DNA of 64,000 nt, from IMG/VR virus record IMGVR_UViG_3300008266_009503, positions 1 through 64,000 of that record; one strand, 5' to 3'. Positions 32,429 to 41,146 of the stretch are shown in pieces. Position numbers and translations under genes: made by a program. Origin of the DNA: a virus. Numbering within the stretch: the stretch's first letter is position 1; each line of letters starts with the position of its first letter. Below the pieces are notes generated by a model. It was not told the DNA's origin. It saw only the letters and a program-made list of their open reading frames with translations, and did not search any database.

Positions 32429-34741
32429 CTAATGGCCATCTCTAAAATTTACCGAAACTTCTGGAATTGCAATCAACTCTACTCCGTCCAGTTTAGTTGT
32501 ATTTTCCATACAGTCTTGAACTATCTCACAAGCCCTTGATACATCTTCTTCCCTAACTTGACAGATTAACTGGTCATGTATCTGACAAATAACCTGTCCT
32601 ACAATATTCTCCCTTTGAAATCTCCTGTTTATTTGTAAAGCTGCACGGTTTACTATACTTGCAGAATAACTTTGAATTTGAAAGTTTAAACAGTTATTAA
32701 GTGCATTCTTATAGTCCCGGTATAGACTAGTAACATACTCAATTCCATAGTCTTTTTCGAGTTCTTTTCTAAATCGCCAATCTTCAATAAGCTTATCTCC
32801 TAGTGCAGCATAAATCTCTTTAGCTTGCGGTAGGTGTCTCACACGTCCTACTTTATTTTTAATATAACCTTGCTCCTTTACAAACTTACGAGAATTCTCT
32901 CTCCACTCTCTCAGTTGAGGAAATCCGTCAAGGTAACCTTCTATAAGCCTTTCTCCTTCTTTTCTATCTACGCCCAGTGACATTGCTAGAGCATACCCGG
33001 ACATACCGTACGGCACACCCAGAGAATAAGCTTTTGCTGTCTGTCTTTTAACCGGATCTACTTTTTTAAGGAAGTTAGGAGCTTTTGTGTGGGCACTAAC
33101 TCCTTCTAATTTTTCAGTTTTTATAGCAATGTGAGAATAAAAGTCAAGATCGTTGTTAAAGATATCTTTTAATCCCTGATCACCTGCCACAGTAGCGAAT
33201 ACTCTAGGTTCTAGTGAAGCATAGTCAGTATCTAAAACCTTAGTACCTTCGTCTGCAATAAAGAACGCTCGAACTAGGTTAGTATAGTTCATAATCATTT
33301 CTTCATCCTGTCCTGGTTCAAGAGGTTTAGGTAATTGCTGCATATCCGATCCATAACGTCCCGATACGGTGCCGTTTTGCTTAAAGTACGGGTAAAACTT
33401 ACCATCTTCTGCTGAATCTAAAAATCGATCTACATACGCAGTTTTAATCTTAGTAAGCTTGTTGTATAAACGAAGGTGTTTTGCCCAAGTATATTTGTCT
33501 TTAATAGACTGAATCATATCTTCGTCGAACTGTGCTTTACCTTTAGTAGTTGACGAAATAGGTTTTTCGCCTAGAACATTAAAAGCTATTTTACCCATTT
33601 GATCCTTAGACTGAATATTAAAAAACTGCCCACTATTATCTTCTTTCCAAAGAGAGAGGCTAGTTCTTACTATTTGATCTTTAGTTAGGTAGGTTGTATC
33701 GCCAGTTATTAGAAAATCTTTAAGAGCTGAGTTAGGAAGTCCAGATACAGCTGCTTTGTTAATCGTAAACTTACCTGTTTTTTCTGATTTAGGTAATTCT
33801 ATGTTATTATGCTCAAGCAGTCTTTGTGCAAAAATACCTTTACTCTTAGGAGGGTAAGCTTCTACAGCCTGATCTATAATCCAACCCCTGACTTTAGGCT
33901 CTTTTAATAGTTCTTGAACTACCAAGACAGACTGCTCTTCTAAGTCCTTAGCTATTCTGTCTCTAGTTTCTTGAATTAGAGGGATATCTAACCTTATACC
34001 GTGTTCTTCCATTGGTATAGTAACCTCTCTATAAACAGGCATAACTTCCTCTTCAAAGAAAAACTTATCTAGACCTTCTTTGATTAACACTTCTAAGAAA
34101 TGCTTATAGATACGTAGAGTCAAGTCAGTATCGGCTGCTGCATACTTAGATAAAATCTCTAGGTCTGCTTTGTAAATTTCGTAACTCTCCTTAGAAGTAG
34201 ATCCGCCATTAGCTTTAATACTATCCTTCAATGCTACCTGCTCTTCATTAGCTTCCTTCTCAACATCCAATCCAATTTCTTTCTGTACCATTATAGCAAT
34301 CGGTTTCAAACCAAACGGACTACCGTATCCGAAAGCTCCTTCTTCTTTTACTGTATGTACTAGTAAAGAAGTATCTGCATGAAGAGAAGGAAGCAAATTA
34401 ATCCCATAAAAACACTTTACATACCGTAAGTCGAAAGAGGCGTTATGGCATATAAGTTTTTTATTTATGAGTTGATTAATAACAAACTTAGTTAATTCAT
34501 GCGCTCCTTTACCTTCTATCTGTACTTCCTCTAATCGGTCTACATTCCATATCATAGTAGGCATATAAAAACCTTTACCTACCTCTCCGGAGACAGAAAA
34601 TCCTATAATACGCCCTTTACGCGGGTTCAGACTATCAGTCTCGGTATCGAAAGCTATGTACTCATTTTCCCTAATGTGTTGAATTAGTTCTTTTAAAGTT
34701 TCTTTGCTGTTTACAGTTACATAACTTTTTTGTTGTACCAT
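32429..34741 (-). CDS. polA: Family A DNA polymerase with 3'-5' exonuclease
   Basis: The 770 residues carry a proofreading domain with FDTETDS (residues 31-37; D32, E34), HNASFDLRY (Exo II, about 99-107) and AAADTDL (Exo III, D204). The polymerase domain follows: SGRYGSDMQQLP, motif A TDYASLEPR (D506, E511), motif B RQTAKAYSLGVPYG (K570) and motif C QIHDQLICQ (D723). Residue 574, the equivalent of E. coli 762, is Leu. The usual HDE motif is HDQ. There is no 5'-3' nuclease domain; a FEN-type gene lies separately at 48.3 kb. This is the main replicative polymerase. Confidence 0.92.
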   Translation of the reverse strand: MVQQKSYVTVNSKETLKELIQHIRENEYIAFDTETDSLNPRKGRIIGFSVSGEVGKGFYMPTMIWNVDRLEEVQIEGKGAHELTKFVINQLINKKLICHNASFDLRYVKCFYGINLLPSLHADTSLLVHTVKEEGAFGYGSPFGLKPIAIMVQKEIGLDVEKEANEEQVALKDSIKANGGSTSKESYEIYKADLEILSKYAAADTDLTLRIYKHFLEVLIKEGLDKFFFEEEVMPVYREVTIPMEEHGIRLDIPLIQETRDRIAKDLEEQSVLVVQELLKEPKVRGWIIDQAVEAYPPKSKGIFAQRLLEHNNIELPKSEKTGKFTINKAAVSGLPNSALKDFLITGDTTYLTKDQIVRTSLSLWKEDNSGQFFNIQSKDQMGKIAFNVLGEKPISSTTKGKAQFDEDMIQSIKDKYTWAKHLRLYNKLTKIKTAYVDRFLDSAEDGKFYPYFKQNGTVSGRYGSDMQQLPKPLEPGQDEEMIMNYTNLVRAFFIADEGTKVLDTDYASLEPRVFATVAGDQGLKDIFNNDLDFYSHIAIKTEKLEGVSAHTKAPNFLKKVDPVKRQTAKAYSLGVPYGMSGYALAMSLGVDRKEGERLIEGYLDGFPQLREWRENSRKFVKEQGYIKNKVGRVRHLPQAKEIYAALGDKLIEDWRFRKELEKDYGIEYVTSLYRDYKNALNNCLNFQIQSYSASIVNRAALQINRRFQRENIVGQVICQIHDQLICQVREEDVSRACEIVQDCMENTTKLDGVELIAIPEVSVNFRDGH

Positions 34742-34779
34742 ACTAATTCTTTAGCTTACTACACTTACCTACTAGCGTT

Positions 34780-34950
34780 TTAAAATTCTTCTACTATACC
34801 AAGTATCTCAGCTCCAATCAATAGCCCTCCGGCTGTATTGAAATACCACTGATCGGCGTACATTAAAGCGATACCAGCGCATATTCGTACTCCTGATTTA
34901 ATCAAGCTGATATTGAAGTGCCAAGTTGATTTACTTTCTTTCGGTTGCAT
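34780..34950 (-). CDS. Hypothetical 56-residue membrane-like protein
   Basis: ATG 34950 to TAA 34780 encodes a small protein with hydrophobic stretches (VRICAGIALMYADQWYF, GGLLIGAEILGIV). It could be a single-span membrane protein. It fills the gap between the deaminase-like and polymerase genes. No function is recognised. Confidence 0.5.
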   Translation of the reverse strand: MQPKESKSTWHFNISLIKSGVRICAGIALMYADQWYFNTAGGLLIGAEILGIVEEF

Positions 34951-34960
34951 AGTTTATGTT

Positions 34961-35503
34961 TTATAGACTTGAACTTCTCTGCTTATCGTTTTGCCACTGC
35001 CCGTCATAGAGCTCTTCTACAGGACTGCATTCATGAAAATAAATCTGAGCTACTCTAGCATCCTCTTCAATAAAAATAGTTTCAGTAACAAGCATGATAG
35101 TACCCATATTCTCTGTTTCGAATCCTGGATCAAATACTGGAGAGTTAATCAATGTACCGTTACGCCACAGAGATGAACGCTGCTTAATAAAAGCTGTTCT
35201 GTTTGCAGGAATTTTACATCCTTCCCAAAAGGTGATATCGTAAGTTCCTGGATATAGTAACCATCCTTCTACTCCGTCTACTTGTTTAGTATCGACAGCT
35301 GTATAGGTAGTTAATTCAGTTTTGTCTTTTAGTACTTTACCTATTTTATTATCAGAGTAAATACTATTAGCCATACCCTCAACACTAATACCTATTCGCT
35401 GTACTTCTTTAAGTGATAAATCATAACCTACTTGTGCAGGTTTGCCTTTAGAATCCTCTACCTTAAGTAAGTTTTCCTCTAAGATCTGTTTTGAATTTAG
35501 CAT
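34961..35503 (-). CDS. dcd: dCTP deaminase/dUTPase superfamily protein
   Basis: Its 180 residues include AQVGYDLSL, KQRSSLWRNGTLINSPVFDPGF, and a TIMLVTE strand with AQIYF, all matching trimeric dCTP deaminase/dUTPase folds (RSSL motif with active-site Ser and Arg). The glutamate of the usual LEF motif is replaced by Val-Thr, so deaminase activity is uncertain and dUTPase activity is possible. It supplies or protects the dUMP/dTTP pool. Confidence 0.75.
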   Translation of the reverse strand: MLNSKQILEENLLKVEDSKGKPAQVGYDLSLKEVQRIGISVEGMANSIYSDNKIGKVLKDKTELTTYTAVDTKQVDGVEGWLLYPGTYDITFWEGCKIPANRTAFIKQRSSLWRNGTLINSPVFDPGFETENMGTIMLVTETIFIEEDARVAQIYFHECSPVEELYDGQWQNDKQRSSSL

Positions 35504-35504
35504 A

Positions 35505-35693
35505 TTATTTCTTTTTAAATGGAAATTTTTTATTTAACGTACGTTTTCTCCTCTCACAACCGCAATCCTCTTTACCGAAAAAACGTGCTACCTTCTCGGC
35601 TAACTTATCAATACCGAGAACATTAGTTATCTTAGCAATAACATCGCCAAGTCCTTCGGAAGGTTTCTTTGAATTAAATTCCTCTGTTTTCAT
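35505..35693 (-). CDS. Small conserved phage protein (GLGD ... CGC ... LN type)
   Basis: The 62 residues show GLGDVIAKITNVLGIDKLA and EDCGCERRKRTLNKKFP. I recognise this pattern from small proteins in several phages (GLGD, CGC and LN..FP positions), of unknown role. The three-residue CGC and the basic end suggest a metal or nucleic-acid contact. It follows folE by 13 bases. Confidence 0.6.
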   Translation of the reverse strand: MKTEEFNSKKPSEGLGDVIAKITNVLGIDKLAEKVARFFGKEDCGCERRKRTLNKKFPFKKK

Positions 35694-35706
35694 ATAAATT
35701 TTTAAC

Positions 35707-36414
35707 TTACTTTACAGCTAAGTCAATATTCTTATAGAACTCCGCTCTTGCTGAATCTTCTTCTAAGAAACATCCTGATAGCTTTGTGGTTTGCATAGAA
35801 GCACCTTGGTGTTTAATTCCTCTACAACTAACACAGTTATGAGTAGCATTTACCATGACAGCTACACCTAGGTTCCCTTCGCAGATTTTATTTACAGCAT
35901 TGTGTATAGCTACAGTCAACTGTTCTTGAATTGCTCCCCTTCTTCCAAAATGCTCTACAATACGGTTCAGCTTACTCAACCCTACCACTCTTCCGTTCTC
36001 ACTAGGGATATACGCAATCGATACAAGACCAGAAATCGTTTCATGATGGTGACTACAAACACTAGTAACAGGTATATTACTTTCCTGCACTATTCCGGTA
36101 TATCCATCACTAGGAAAACTTGTTATCTCCGCTAGAGGATTAAACCTGCCGGCGAATTTATCATTTACATAAGCTTTAGCTACTCTTCTCGGAGTATTAG
36201 AACTATTAGGATCATTCTCCCAATCCACACCCAATGCAGTTAAGAAGTTACCGTAATGCTTTGCTGCTTCTTCAATAATATAGTACTTATCGCTATCAGT
36301 CAGGGAGTGCTCTCCTCTTAAAATAGCATCTCTTAGGTAAGTACTAATACCATTAGCATGACCTGCTTGCGCTAATTCTAATTCTTCGATGTTTATGTGT
36401 TTGTCTCTATTCAT
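35707..36414 (-). CDS. folE: GTP cyclohydrolase I
   Basis: The 235 residues include NTPRRVAKAY, SVCSHHHETISG (zinc Cys and His, folate-type CEHH motif), GLSKLNRIVEHFGRRGAIQEQLT, and NCVSCRGIKHQGA, all diagnostic of FolE. It makes 7,8-dihydroneopterin triphosphate from GTP, the first step to preQ0. It is the last gene of the 7-deazaguanine block in transcription order. Confidence 0.93.
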   Translation of the reverse strand: MNRDKHINIEELELAQAGHANGISTYLRDAILRGEHSLTDSDKYYIIEEAAKHYGNFLTALGVDWENDPNSSNTPRRVAKAYVNDKFAGRFNPLAEITSFPSDGYTGIVQESNIPVTSVCSHHHETISGLVSIAYIPSENGRVVGLSKLNRIVEHFGRRGAIQEQLTVAIHNAVNKICEGNLGVAVMVNATHNCVSCRGIKHQGASMQTTKLSGCFLEEDSARAEFYKNIDLAVK

Positions 36415-36421
36415 ACGTATT

Positions 36422-36940
36422 TTATAAGTAATTAGAAATTTGATTTAGACGCTGTTCTACCGTTCCTGTTAAAGTTACGATTTTTTCTGCAGGAATATGC
36501 TCCTTAATAAAATCTTGTATAACTCTATCAATCTTAACCTGTAATTCCTGCCAAACACCGCCTGGCCTTTCGTCGTCTATTACGTAGTCAAACTCAATAG
36601 GAATATAGAAAAAGTATTCCACTTGGTGCTTAGTTTGCTGAAATAGCTCTAACATTCCAGTAACATCCACGTCAGGAGCTACAATTTGAGAGTATATAAT
36701 ACAGTCTACAATACTTCGAGTACTTATTACATTCTTATGAGATAAGTAATTTTGATAAGCCCAAGCAGATAATTCGTTAATTACAAACTGCTTTTCGTTA
36801 TTAGTAAACTCTAAGTATTTAGCAATCTTAGTAACAGGCCTTGAGAATCCGTCTGTAACGTAGTAATCAGGAAACCGAGTAGGTACTTCCTTAAGTAAGG
36901 TAGTTTTACCGGTTCCATGCGAACCAATTAGTATTTTCAT
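36422..36940 (-). CDS. P-loop ATPase/kinase (AAA_28/NadR-like)
   Basis: The 172 residues start MKILIGSHGTGKTTLLKEV (Walker A GSHGTGKT). SRSIVDCIIYSQ then provides an acidic strand and YFFYIPIEFDYVIDDERPGG an R-rich lid. It resembles small nucleotide or nucleoside kinases of the NadR ribosylnicotinamide-kinase type. Positioned between folE and the formyltransferase in the modification block, it may phosphorylate a modified nucleotide or intermediate. Substrate is unknown. Confidence 0.65.
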   Translation of the reverse strand: MKILIGSHGTGKTTLLKEVPTRFPDYYVTDGFSRPVTKIAKYLEFTNNEKQFVINELSAWAYQNYLSHKNVISTRSIVDCIIYSQIVAPDVDVTGMLELFQQTKHQVEYFFYIPIEFDYVIDDERPGGVWQELQVKIDRVIQDFIKEHIPAEKIVTLTGTVEQRLNQISNYL

Positions 36941-36968
36941 GAGAATGTTTTAGTAAAAGTAAGTACCT

Positions 36969-37526
36969 TTATTCGAAGTTCCAATTATTTTTGAAAAATC
37001 TTATCCAGGAATCGAGGGAAGTTCCGCGAAGTAGGTTGTACATATCGTCTAAACTCTGTGCAGTATTTGAAATAGCAGCGAATCTCACTACCTCTCCTTC
37101 GTCAACTCCTTCTGTTACTTTGTGTACTACAGATCCGATAGTATCATACTTTCCTTCCCAAGCCCTGATTTGAGGATCTTTTCCTTTTAACTCTGGAAAA
37201 TAAGTAATCAGTCCAGGATGTCCGTTGTAAATCTTGCCAGTTAAGTACTGAAATAACTCTGGAGGTAGTATTCTCAAAAAGCCATGCAACGTAATTAACT
37301 TCTTTTCTAGTAGTTCTGGAATAAGATAATCTTCTAGAGTAGGTCTAAACGGCATCTCTTTTACGGTCACCCCTAATTCTACAAGAGATTTTAAGGTCTC
37401 TAGGGGCATCTTACGTATGTTATTGGTAATAAGAAGACTGGGGAGAAACCCAGTCTCTTTACTTATAGCAATAACTTCTGATCCGGTCTGCGAGATAAGT
37501 ACTCCCCAGTCTTTACATACTTTCAT
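36969..37526 (-). CDS. dpdN: PurN-like formyltransferase, predicted preQ1 formylase (DpdN type)
   Basis: The 185 residues have the formyltransferase core: ALSSL-type start, LITLHGFLRILPPEL, IYNGHPGLITYFPELKG (the N-x-H-P-x-L motif with catalytic Asn and His) and VTEGVDEGEVV (the catalytic Asp loop). It transfers a formyl group from 10-formyl-tetrahydrofolate to an amine. It lies directly beside queF with its start abutting the queF stop. In published phage work a DpdN formyltransferase converts dPreQ1 to 7-(formylamino)methyl-7-deazaguanine, and this gene fits that role. Fold sure, substrate inferred. Confidence 0.75.
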   Translation of the reverse strand: MKVCKDWGVLISQTGSEVIAISKETGFLPSLLITNNIRKMPLETLKSLVELGVTVKEMPFRPTLEDYLIPELLEKKLITLHGFLRILPPELFQYLTGKIYNGHPGLITYFPELKGKDPQIRAWEGKYDTIGSVVHKVTEGVDEGEVVRFAAISNTAQSLDDMYNLLRGTSLDSWIRFFKNNWNFE

Positions 37527-38446
37527 TACTGTCCCATTGCTTTTTTAGTGTAATAGTTTTTAGACCTTAAAGCTACCGGAATAAGTGCTTCTTTACTTGC
37601 ACGTACTGGACAGATATCTAGAGACCCTCTTCGTGCATAAAGTAGCATTACGCAGCAATCCTGTACTAGAGGGTTAGACATAATCTCAGTATAGAGCTTT
37701 TCTGCACAAAACTCATGAAACTCGTTTACTTCCCGTAGGGAGATAACTAACTTCAAAAGTTCTTTTTCTTTAATTGATCCTTCTTTAGTTATAATCTGAA
37801 AATAAGCAGCTCCAGTATCTTTTTGCTTTGTATGCCTGCAGCGAGACCTAAGTATGTTAGTAAAGAAAGAGATATCTTCACTTGCTTCACCGTCTTGTGC
37901 TACAATCTCATACTTCCCTGAAGCGTTGTAGTCGCTTATTTCCATAGAAGCTAATTCTTTATCCGAAATATAACCGTATAGATCAATAAAACCTTCTGTT
38001 GGGTTACCTTCTAGCATTTCATCGTCTCCAGAACCGAAGAAAGCGACTTCTACGGGGGCTCCAATACAGGCGCTAATATCCTTCTTTACTTGGTTTTCAT
38101 AATTAGCAACAGCTTCAGGAATAGTAGCTCCCATCTTACACATGTCAAACGTATTCAAGTAGAGCTTAAAGGATTTAGACTCTACCATAAATTCAGAACT
38201 TGCAGGACATACTATTTTCAATGTACCTGCTAGAGGAAGACCATTGTTAAGCAGGAAAGTAGCTTCGTGGCAATGCCATACATCATATCCTACAAATTCA
38301 TCTCCTTTAATACCCCAATCTTGACGTGCAAGAATACGCGGCATAGGATTAAGTTGTGAAGCATCAAACTGGTCTGTATAGACAGCATACGAGTTGGCCG
38401 AGCCAAGAGATTTAGCGGCGGCATCTGACATGTTATTAATTGACAT
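37526..38446 (-). CDS. queF: NADPH-dependent 7-cyano-7-deazaguanine reductase (bimodular type)
   Basis: The 306 residues match E. coli-type bimodular QueF: VESKSFKLYLNTF (residues about 88-100; the substrate motif E-S-K-x-x-K), ILRSRCRHTKQKDTG with the catalytic Cys203, and LREVNEFHEFCAEKLYTE in the C-terminal half. It reduces preQ0 to preQ1 with two NADPH. It is the first of the two genes that turn preQ0 into a formylated preQ1, with the homing endonuclease upstream. Confidence 0.92.
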   Translation of the reverse strand: MSINNMSDAAAKSLGSANSYAVYTDQFDASQLNPMPRILARQDWGIKGDEFVGYDVWHCHEATFLLNNGLPLAGTLKIVCPASSEFMVESKSFKLYLNTFDMCKMGATIPEAVANYENQVKKDISACIGAPVEVAFFGSGDDEMLEGNPTEGFIDLYGYISDKELASMEISDYNASGKYEIVAQDGEASEDISFFTNILRSRCRHTKQKDTGAAYFQIITKEGSIKEKELLKLVISLREVNEFHEFCAEKLYTEIMSNPLVQDCCVMLLYARRGSLDICPVRASKEALIPVALRSKNYYTKKAMGQ

Positions 38447-38466
38447 AAACTTTGTTTTTTATTAAA

Positions 38467-39129
38467 TTAAGGTATTTTATTTAACTTTCCAACTTTTTTA
38501 TAAGGACCTCTAGGCTTGCTAATCCGTTTTTTTCGAATTACTAACCTCATCTTTTCTTTTGTTTCTTCAGAATGGACGTATTTACCTACGTTACCTTTGT
38601 TATTGCTAGGCTTTCCTTTCTTGCTTTCAGACATCTTTTTTTTAGTTTCGTCCGAGCGTTTTTTATCCCTATTACTCTGCTTTATTTTTTCAATCGTCTC
38701 TCTAGAATGAAATTTACCTAGCATACCTCTAGAAGGATTTTGCTTAGCTATTTCAGATCTTTTAAGCCTTGCTGCTTGAGATAGTGTTCTATCTGATTTA
38801 GAAAAAAGTTCTTTCGCTTCTTCGTATACCCTGTTACCAGCCTTACCTCTCTTCTGGTACTGGTTCCCGCTATTACACATTTTGTAAAAAGTGTAGACTG
38901 CTTTCTTATTTGTAGGGTATATTCGTGCTAGTAGCCAATGACATAAAAAATGCTCTCGAGCAGTTAACAGTACAAGGTTAGGATGCCATTTCCATTGATG
39001 GGCTTTTCCTTCTCCGCCTAAAAACTTAGGACGTATATGGTGAGCTTCGTAGTAAGACCCGTTTCCCCTACTACGGCACTCTTTCTTAGCTTTTTCAATA
39101 ATCTGATCGTAAATTTTTTGATAGTCCAT
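38467..39129 (-). CDS. HNH homing endonuclease with NUMOD3 repeats
   Basis: The 220 residues start with an HNH core: YEAHHIRPKFLGGEG ... HPNLVLLTAREHFLCHWLL. Lys/Ser/Glu-rich DNA-binding repeats of the NUMOD3 type follow (SRETIEKIKQSNRDKK, SDETKKKMSESKKGKP, SEETKEKMRLVIRKK). It is a free-standing homing endonuclease lying between dpdA and queF. Its start is directly preceded by a tightly paired leader (39130-39240) that could limit translation. Confidence 0.85.
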   Translation of the reverse strand: MDYQKIYDQIIEKAKKECRSRGNGSYYEAHHIRPKFLGGEGKAHQWKWHPNLVLLTAREHFLCHWLLARIYPTNKKAVYTFYKMCNSGNQYQKRGKAGNRVYEEAKELFSKSDRTLSQAARLKRSEIAKQNPSRGMLGKFHSRETIEKIKQSNRDKKRSDETKKKMSESKKGKPSNNKGNVGKYVHSEETKEKMRLVIRKKRISKPRGPYKKVGKLNKIP

Positions 39130-39240
39130 ACAGTAAAAAATTGGCTCTTAGTCTAAGAGAGTACGGCAATACTCAATTAAACCTCGAGCCAAAAGTTTAT
39201 AGCTGTTGCCGCAGCTTTTACTGTAATAAATATTTAAAAG
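39130..39240 (-). promoter_or_regulatory. Structured leader of the homing endonuclease gene
   Basis: The 111 bases between dpdA stop and the endonuclease ATG form nested stems: outer ACAGTAAAA/TTTTACTGT (9 bp, the right arm ending at the ATG), then AGCTG-CGGCAA-CAGCT, then TTGGCTC/GAGCCAA enclosing GAGTA-TTGCCG-TACTC. A rival stem CTCTTA-GAC-TAAGAG shares GAG with the third stem, and TTTTTT follows it. It could act as an attenuator or start-site sequester. It matches no riboswitch I know (preQ1-I not seen). Confidence 0.55.
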
Positions 39241-40017
39241 CTACAAATAATTTCTAAAAGTTTTTACGTTTTTAAAAATTAAATCTAACTGCTCTTCTTT
39301 TAACTCGATATCAAGATTATCAGCAAGCTTAGCTTTAGGTTTAGGAGTAGTTAACCCGTGAGGACCTAGTTCACTACCTACCCACCCGTTTACGACAGGG
39401 GAACTTGTATCTAGGGAATATATGAGGTTAGTTATATGCCTCTGATTATACTTATAGAGTATAAATTCGACAGGGTTTTGACATCCTAGTAGGTGGAATT
39501 TAGGCATTTTACCTGAAAACTTAAACCTATTAGCATACCACCAGTTTAGAAACCTAAACCTAACTGTTACGTAATCTGAATCAGGTACTAGATCAAAAGG
39601 TAATGCAATAATATCTACATTTTTTTGCATATACAAATCAATGCAATCAGCAATTTGATCAAAAGTCTCTCCTTGACATACGCCGATATAATTTAACTTA
39701 TCAGACGCAAACTCATCGAGGTATTTTATAGCATTGCTTACGGTCTGATCATGATCGTTTACCTTATCCGGAAGTACGAGGTGAGTAGGCTTGTACGCCT
39801 CTCCTAACTCATATAACTCTTCCATTGGAATAGACTGCCCTAATTCAAAAGCAGAATTGTCTAGGATAGAATAAGGGGCTGTTTGTAACTTCTCTTTATA
39901 AAACTCTGCATACTCCTTATCTTGATTTAGCAAATGACCTAACACGTAAGGGTAATCGCTAATTAAATCGTGGTAAGGAAATAACTGCTTTGGAATTTCG
40001 TGACTAATCTGTATCAT
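39241..40017 (-). CDS. dpdA: DpdA-like DNA 7-deazaguanine transglycosylase
   Basis: The 258 residues show a TIM-barrel-like pattern: YVLGHLLNQDKEY, ILDNSAFELGQS (D53, S55), HLVLPDKVND, YIGVCQGETFDQI and KFHLLGC. The DNSAFE and LPD...D motifs resemble phage DpdA, a relative of tRNA-guanine transglycosylase that exchanges guanine in DNA for a 7-deazaguanine base. It lacks the zinc cysteines of TGT. It lies between queC and queF in the preQ cluster, consistent with inserting preQ0 or preQ1. Confidence 0.82.
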   Translation of the reverse strand: MIQISHEIPKQLFPYHDLISDYPYVLGHLLNQDKEYAEFYKEKLQTAPYSILDNSAFELGQSIPMEELYELGEAYKPTHLVLPDKVNDHDQTVSNAIKYLDEFASDKLNYIGVCQGETFDQIADCIDLYMQKNVDIIALPFDLVPDSDYVTVRFRFLNWWYANRFKFSGKMPKFHLLGCQNPVEFILYKYNQRHITNLIYSLDTSSPVVNGWVGSELGPHGLTTPKPKAKLADNLDIELKEEQLDLIFKNVKTFRNYL

Positions 40018-40020
40018 CTT

Positions 40021-40878
40021 TTATTTATTATGTTCTGCTAATACATTTTCAACGTGTGCTCTAGCTACTTCCCAGCTAACAGGACCTCTTTCATCAGCAT
40101 AATCTACAGGATCAGGACGTCCTAGTTTAATAAATGCTTCAATACGCTCTACTGATGCTGCTGATTTATAGTCGCTAAACCAGTACCCTTCTTTCGATTC
40201 ATACAGAACTATGTCTCCATCTAATGTCTGAGCTTTAGGAATCCAAATAGGTTTATAGCTTGTATTGGTTCTTTTGTATACTTCATCAAAGTTAATACCA
40301 AGCTTCTCACAACACTCGAGACCGTCTTTTAAAATATCGAACTTATTAACTTCCAAATAAGGCGTGTAATAAGAAACGCGATCAGCATGCCAGTTACCAA
40401 CCCTAAAAGCGGTATCATCTGCATCACGGAATTCTTGACGGCAGTCCGGGTAGATAGCATGATCGCCTGCATGAATACCCATAGCGATTTTAACTTCTGT
40501 TTCATTTTTAGTGGCAATTGATAAAGCTACCGCCTGAATAAGCGAGCTAAAAATTTTATTACGGTTAGGTACTACAGTATCTTTCATATTATCCTGTTCG
40601 TAGTGTCCTTCGGGTATATCCCATCCGCCTTCTACAAGGGCTGAATTGAGTAGTTGAGTAATACCGTCAATCTTAATTACCTGGTGTCTCACATAAGGAG
40701 TAGTACAGTCTGAATTAAGATACTCGATCAGAGATTTAGCTCTTTCAAGCTCTACTCTATGTTTTTGTCCGTAGTCAAAGCTAAGAGCTGTTACTTCATA
40801 ACCGTTTGCAAGAAGGTGAAGAAGGAGAGAACTTGAGTCCATTCCACCTGACAGTGATAATACTGCTTGTTTTTTCAT
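40021..40878 (-). CDS. queC: 7-cyano-7-deazaguanine synthase, zinc cysteines lost
   Basis: The 285 residues have the PP-loop LSLSGGMDSSSLLLHL, SFDYGQKHRVEL, VVPNRNKIFSSLIQAVALSIA and MGIHAGDHAIYPDCRQEF, all typical of QueC. The enzyme makes preQ0 from carboxy-deazaguanine, ammonia and ATP. The C-terminal zinc motif (usually CY...CG.C.SC) is replaced by TSYKPIW and FSDYKSAASVERIEAF, with no cysteines. The rest (KLGRPDPVDYAD) is conserved. It sits four bases from dpdA. Confidence 0.9.
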   Translation of the reverse strand: MKKQAVLSLSGGMDSSSLLLHLLANGYEVTALSFDYGQKHRVELERAKSLIEYLNSDCTTPYVRHQVIKIDGITQLLNSALVEGGWDIPEGHYEQDNMKDTVVPNRNKIFSSLIQAVALSIATKNETEVKIAMGIHAGDHAIYPDCRQEFRDADDTAFRVGNWHADRVSYYTPYLEVNKFDILKDGLECCEKLGINFDEVYKRTNTSYKPIWIPKAQTLDGDIVLYESKEGYWFSDYKSAASVERIEAFIKLGRPDPVDYADERGPVSWEVARAHVENVLAEHNK

Positions 40879-40930
40879 TGTTAAAATAATTAAAATATAG
40901 AGCGTATTATTTTATGAATCGATTAGCTCT

Positions 40931-41143
40931 TTAACCGATTTTTTTATCTTCTTTCTTACTAATCTCCTGCTGCATAGATATTATTTGTGCAGCTAGACTA
41001 GCAGCTAAAGTTCCGAGCTGGGTCCAGAGATGGTCGCATTCTTTTTGAAACTTAAAAATTACTCTCCACTGCCAAACTTGTATAGCCATTAGGATTAAAA
41101 TAATAGCTACATAAACGTGTTCAGAACCTATTGTAAATGTCAT
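40931..41143 (-). CDS. Small membrane-anchored coiled-coil protein
   Basis: The 70 residues have one hydrophobic segment (VYVAIILILMAIQVW) followed by a charged helical tail (WTQLGTLAASLAAQIISMQQEISKKEDKK). A promoter-like TTG-N20-TATCTTTAT site ends three bases before the ATG, implying a nearly leaderless transcript. Function unknown; lies within the deazaguanine block. Confidence 0.55.
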   Translation of the reverse strand: MTFTIGSEHVYVAIILILMAIQVWQWRVIFKFQKECDHLWTQLGTLAASLAAQIISMQQEISKKEDKKIG

Positions 41144-41146
41144 ACT

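Noticed and set aside
39130-39240. preQ1 riboswitch in the deazaguanine block
   Set aside because: The stems do not match the preQ1-I (short hairpin plus A-rich tail) layout I know; kept as an unclassified structured leader.
40329-40517. 62-codon minus-strand frame within queC
   Set aside because: It lies wholly inside queC in another frame and lacks any independent signal.
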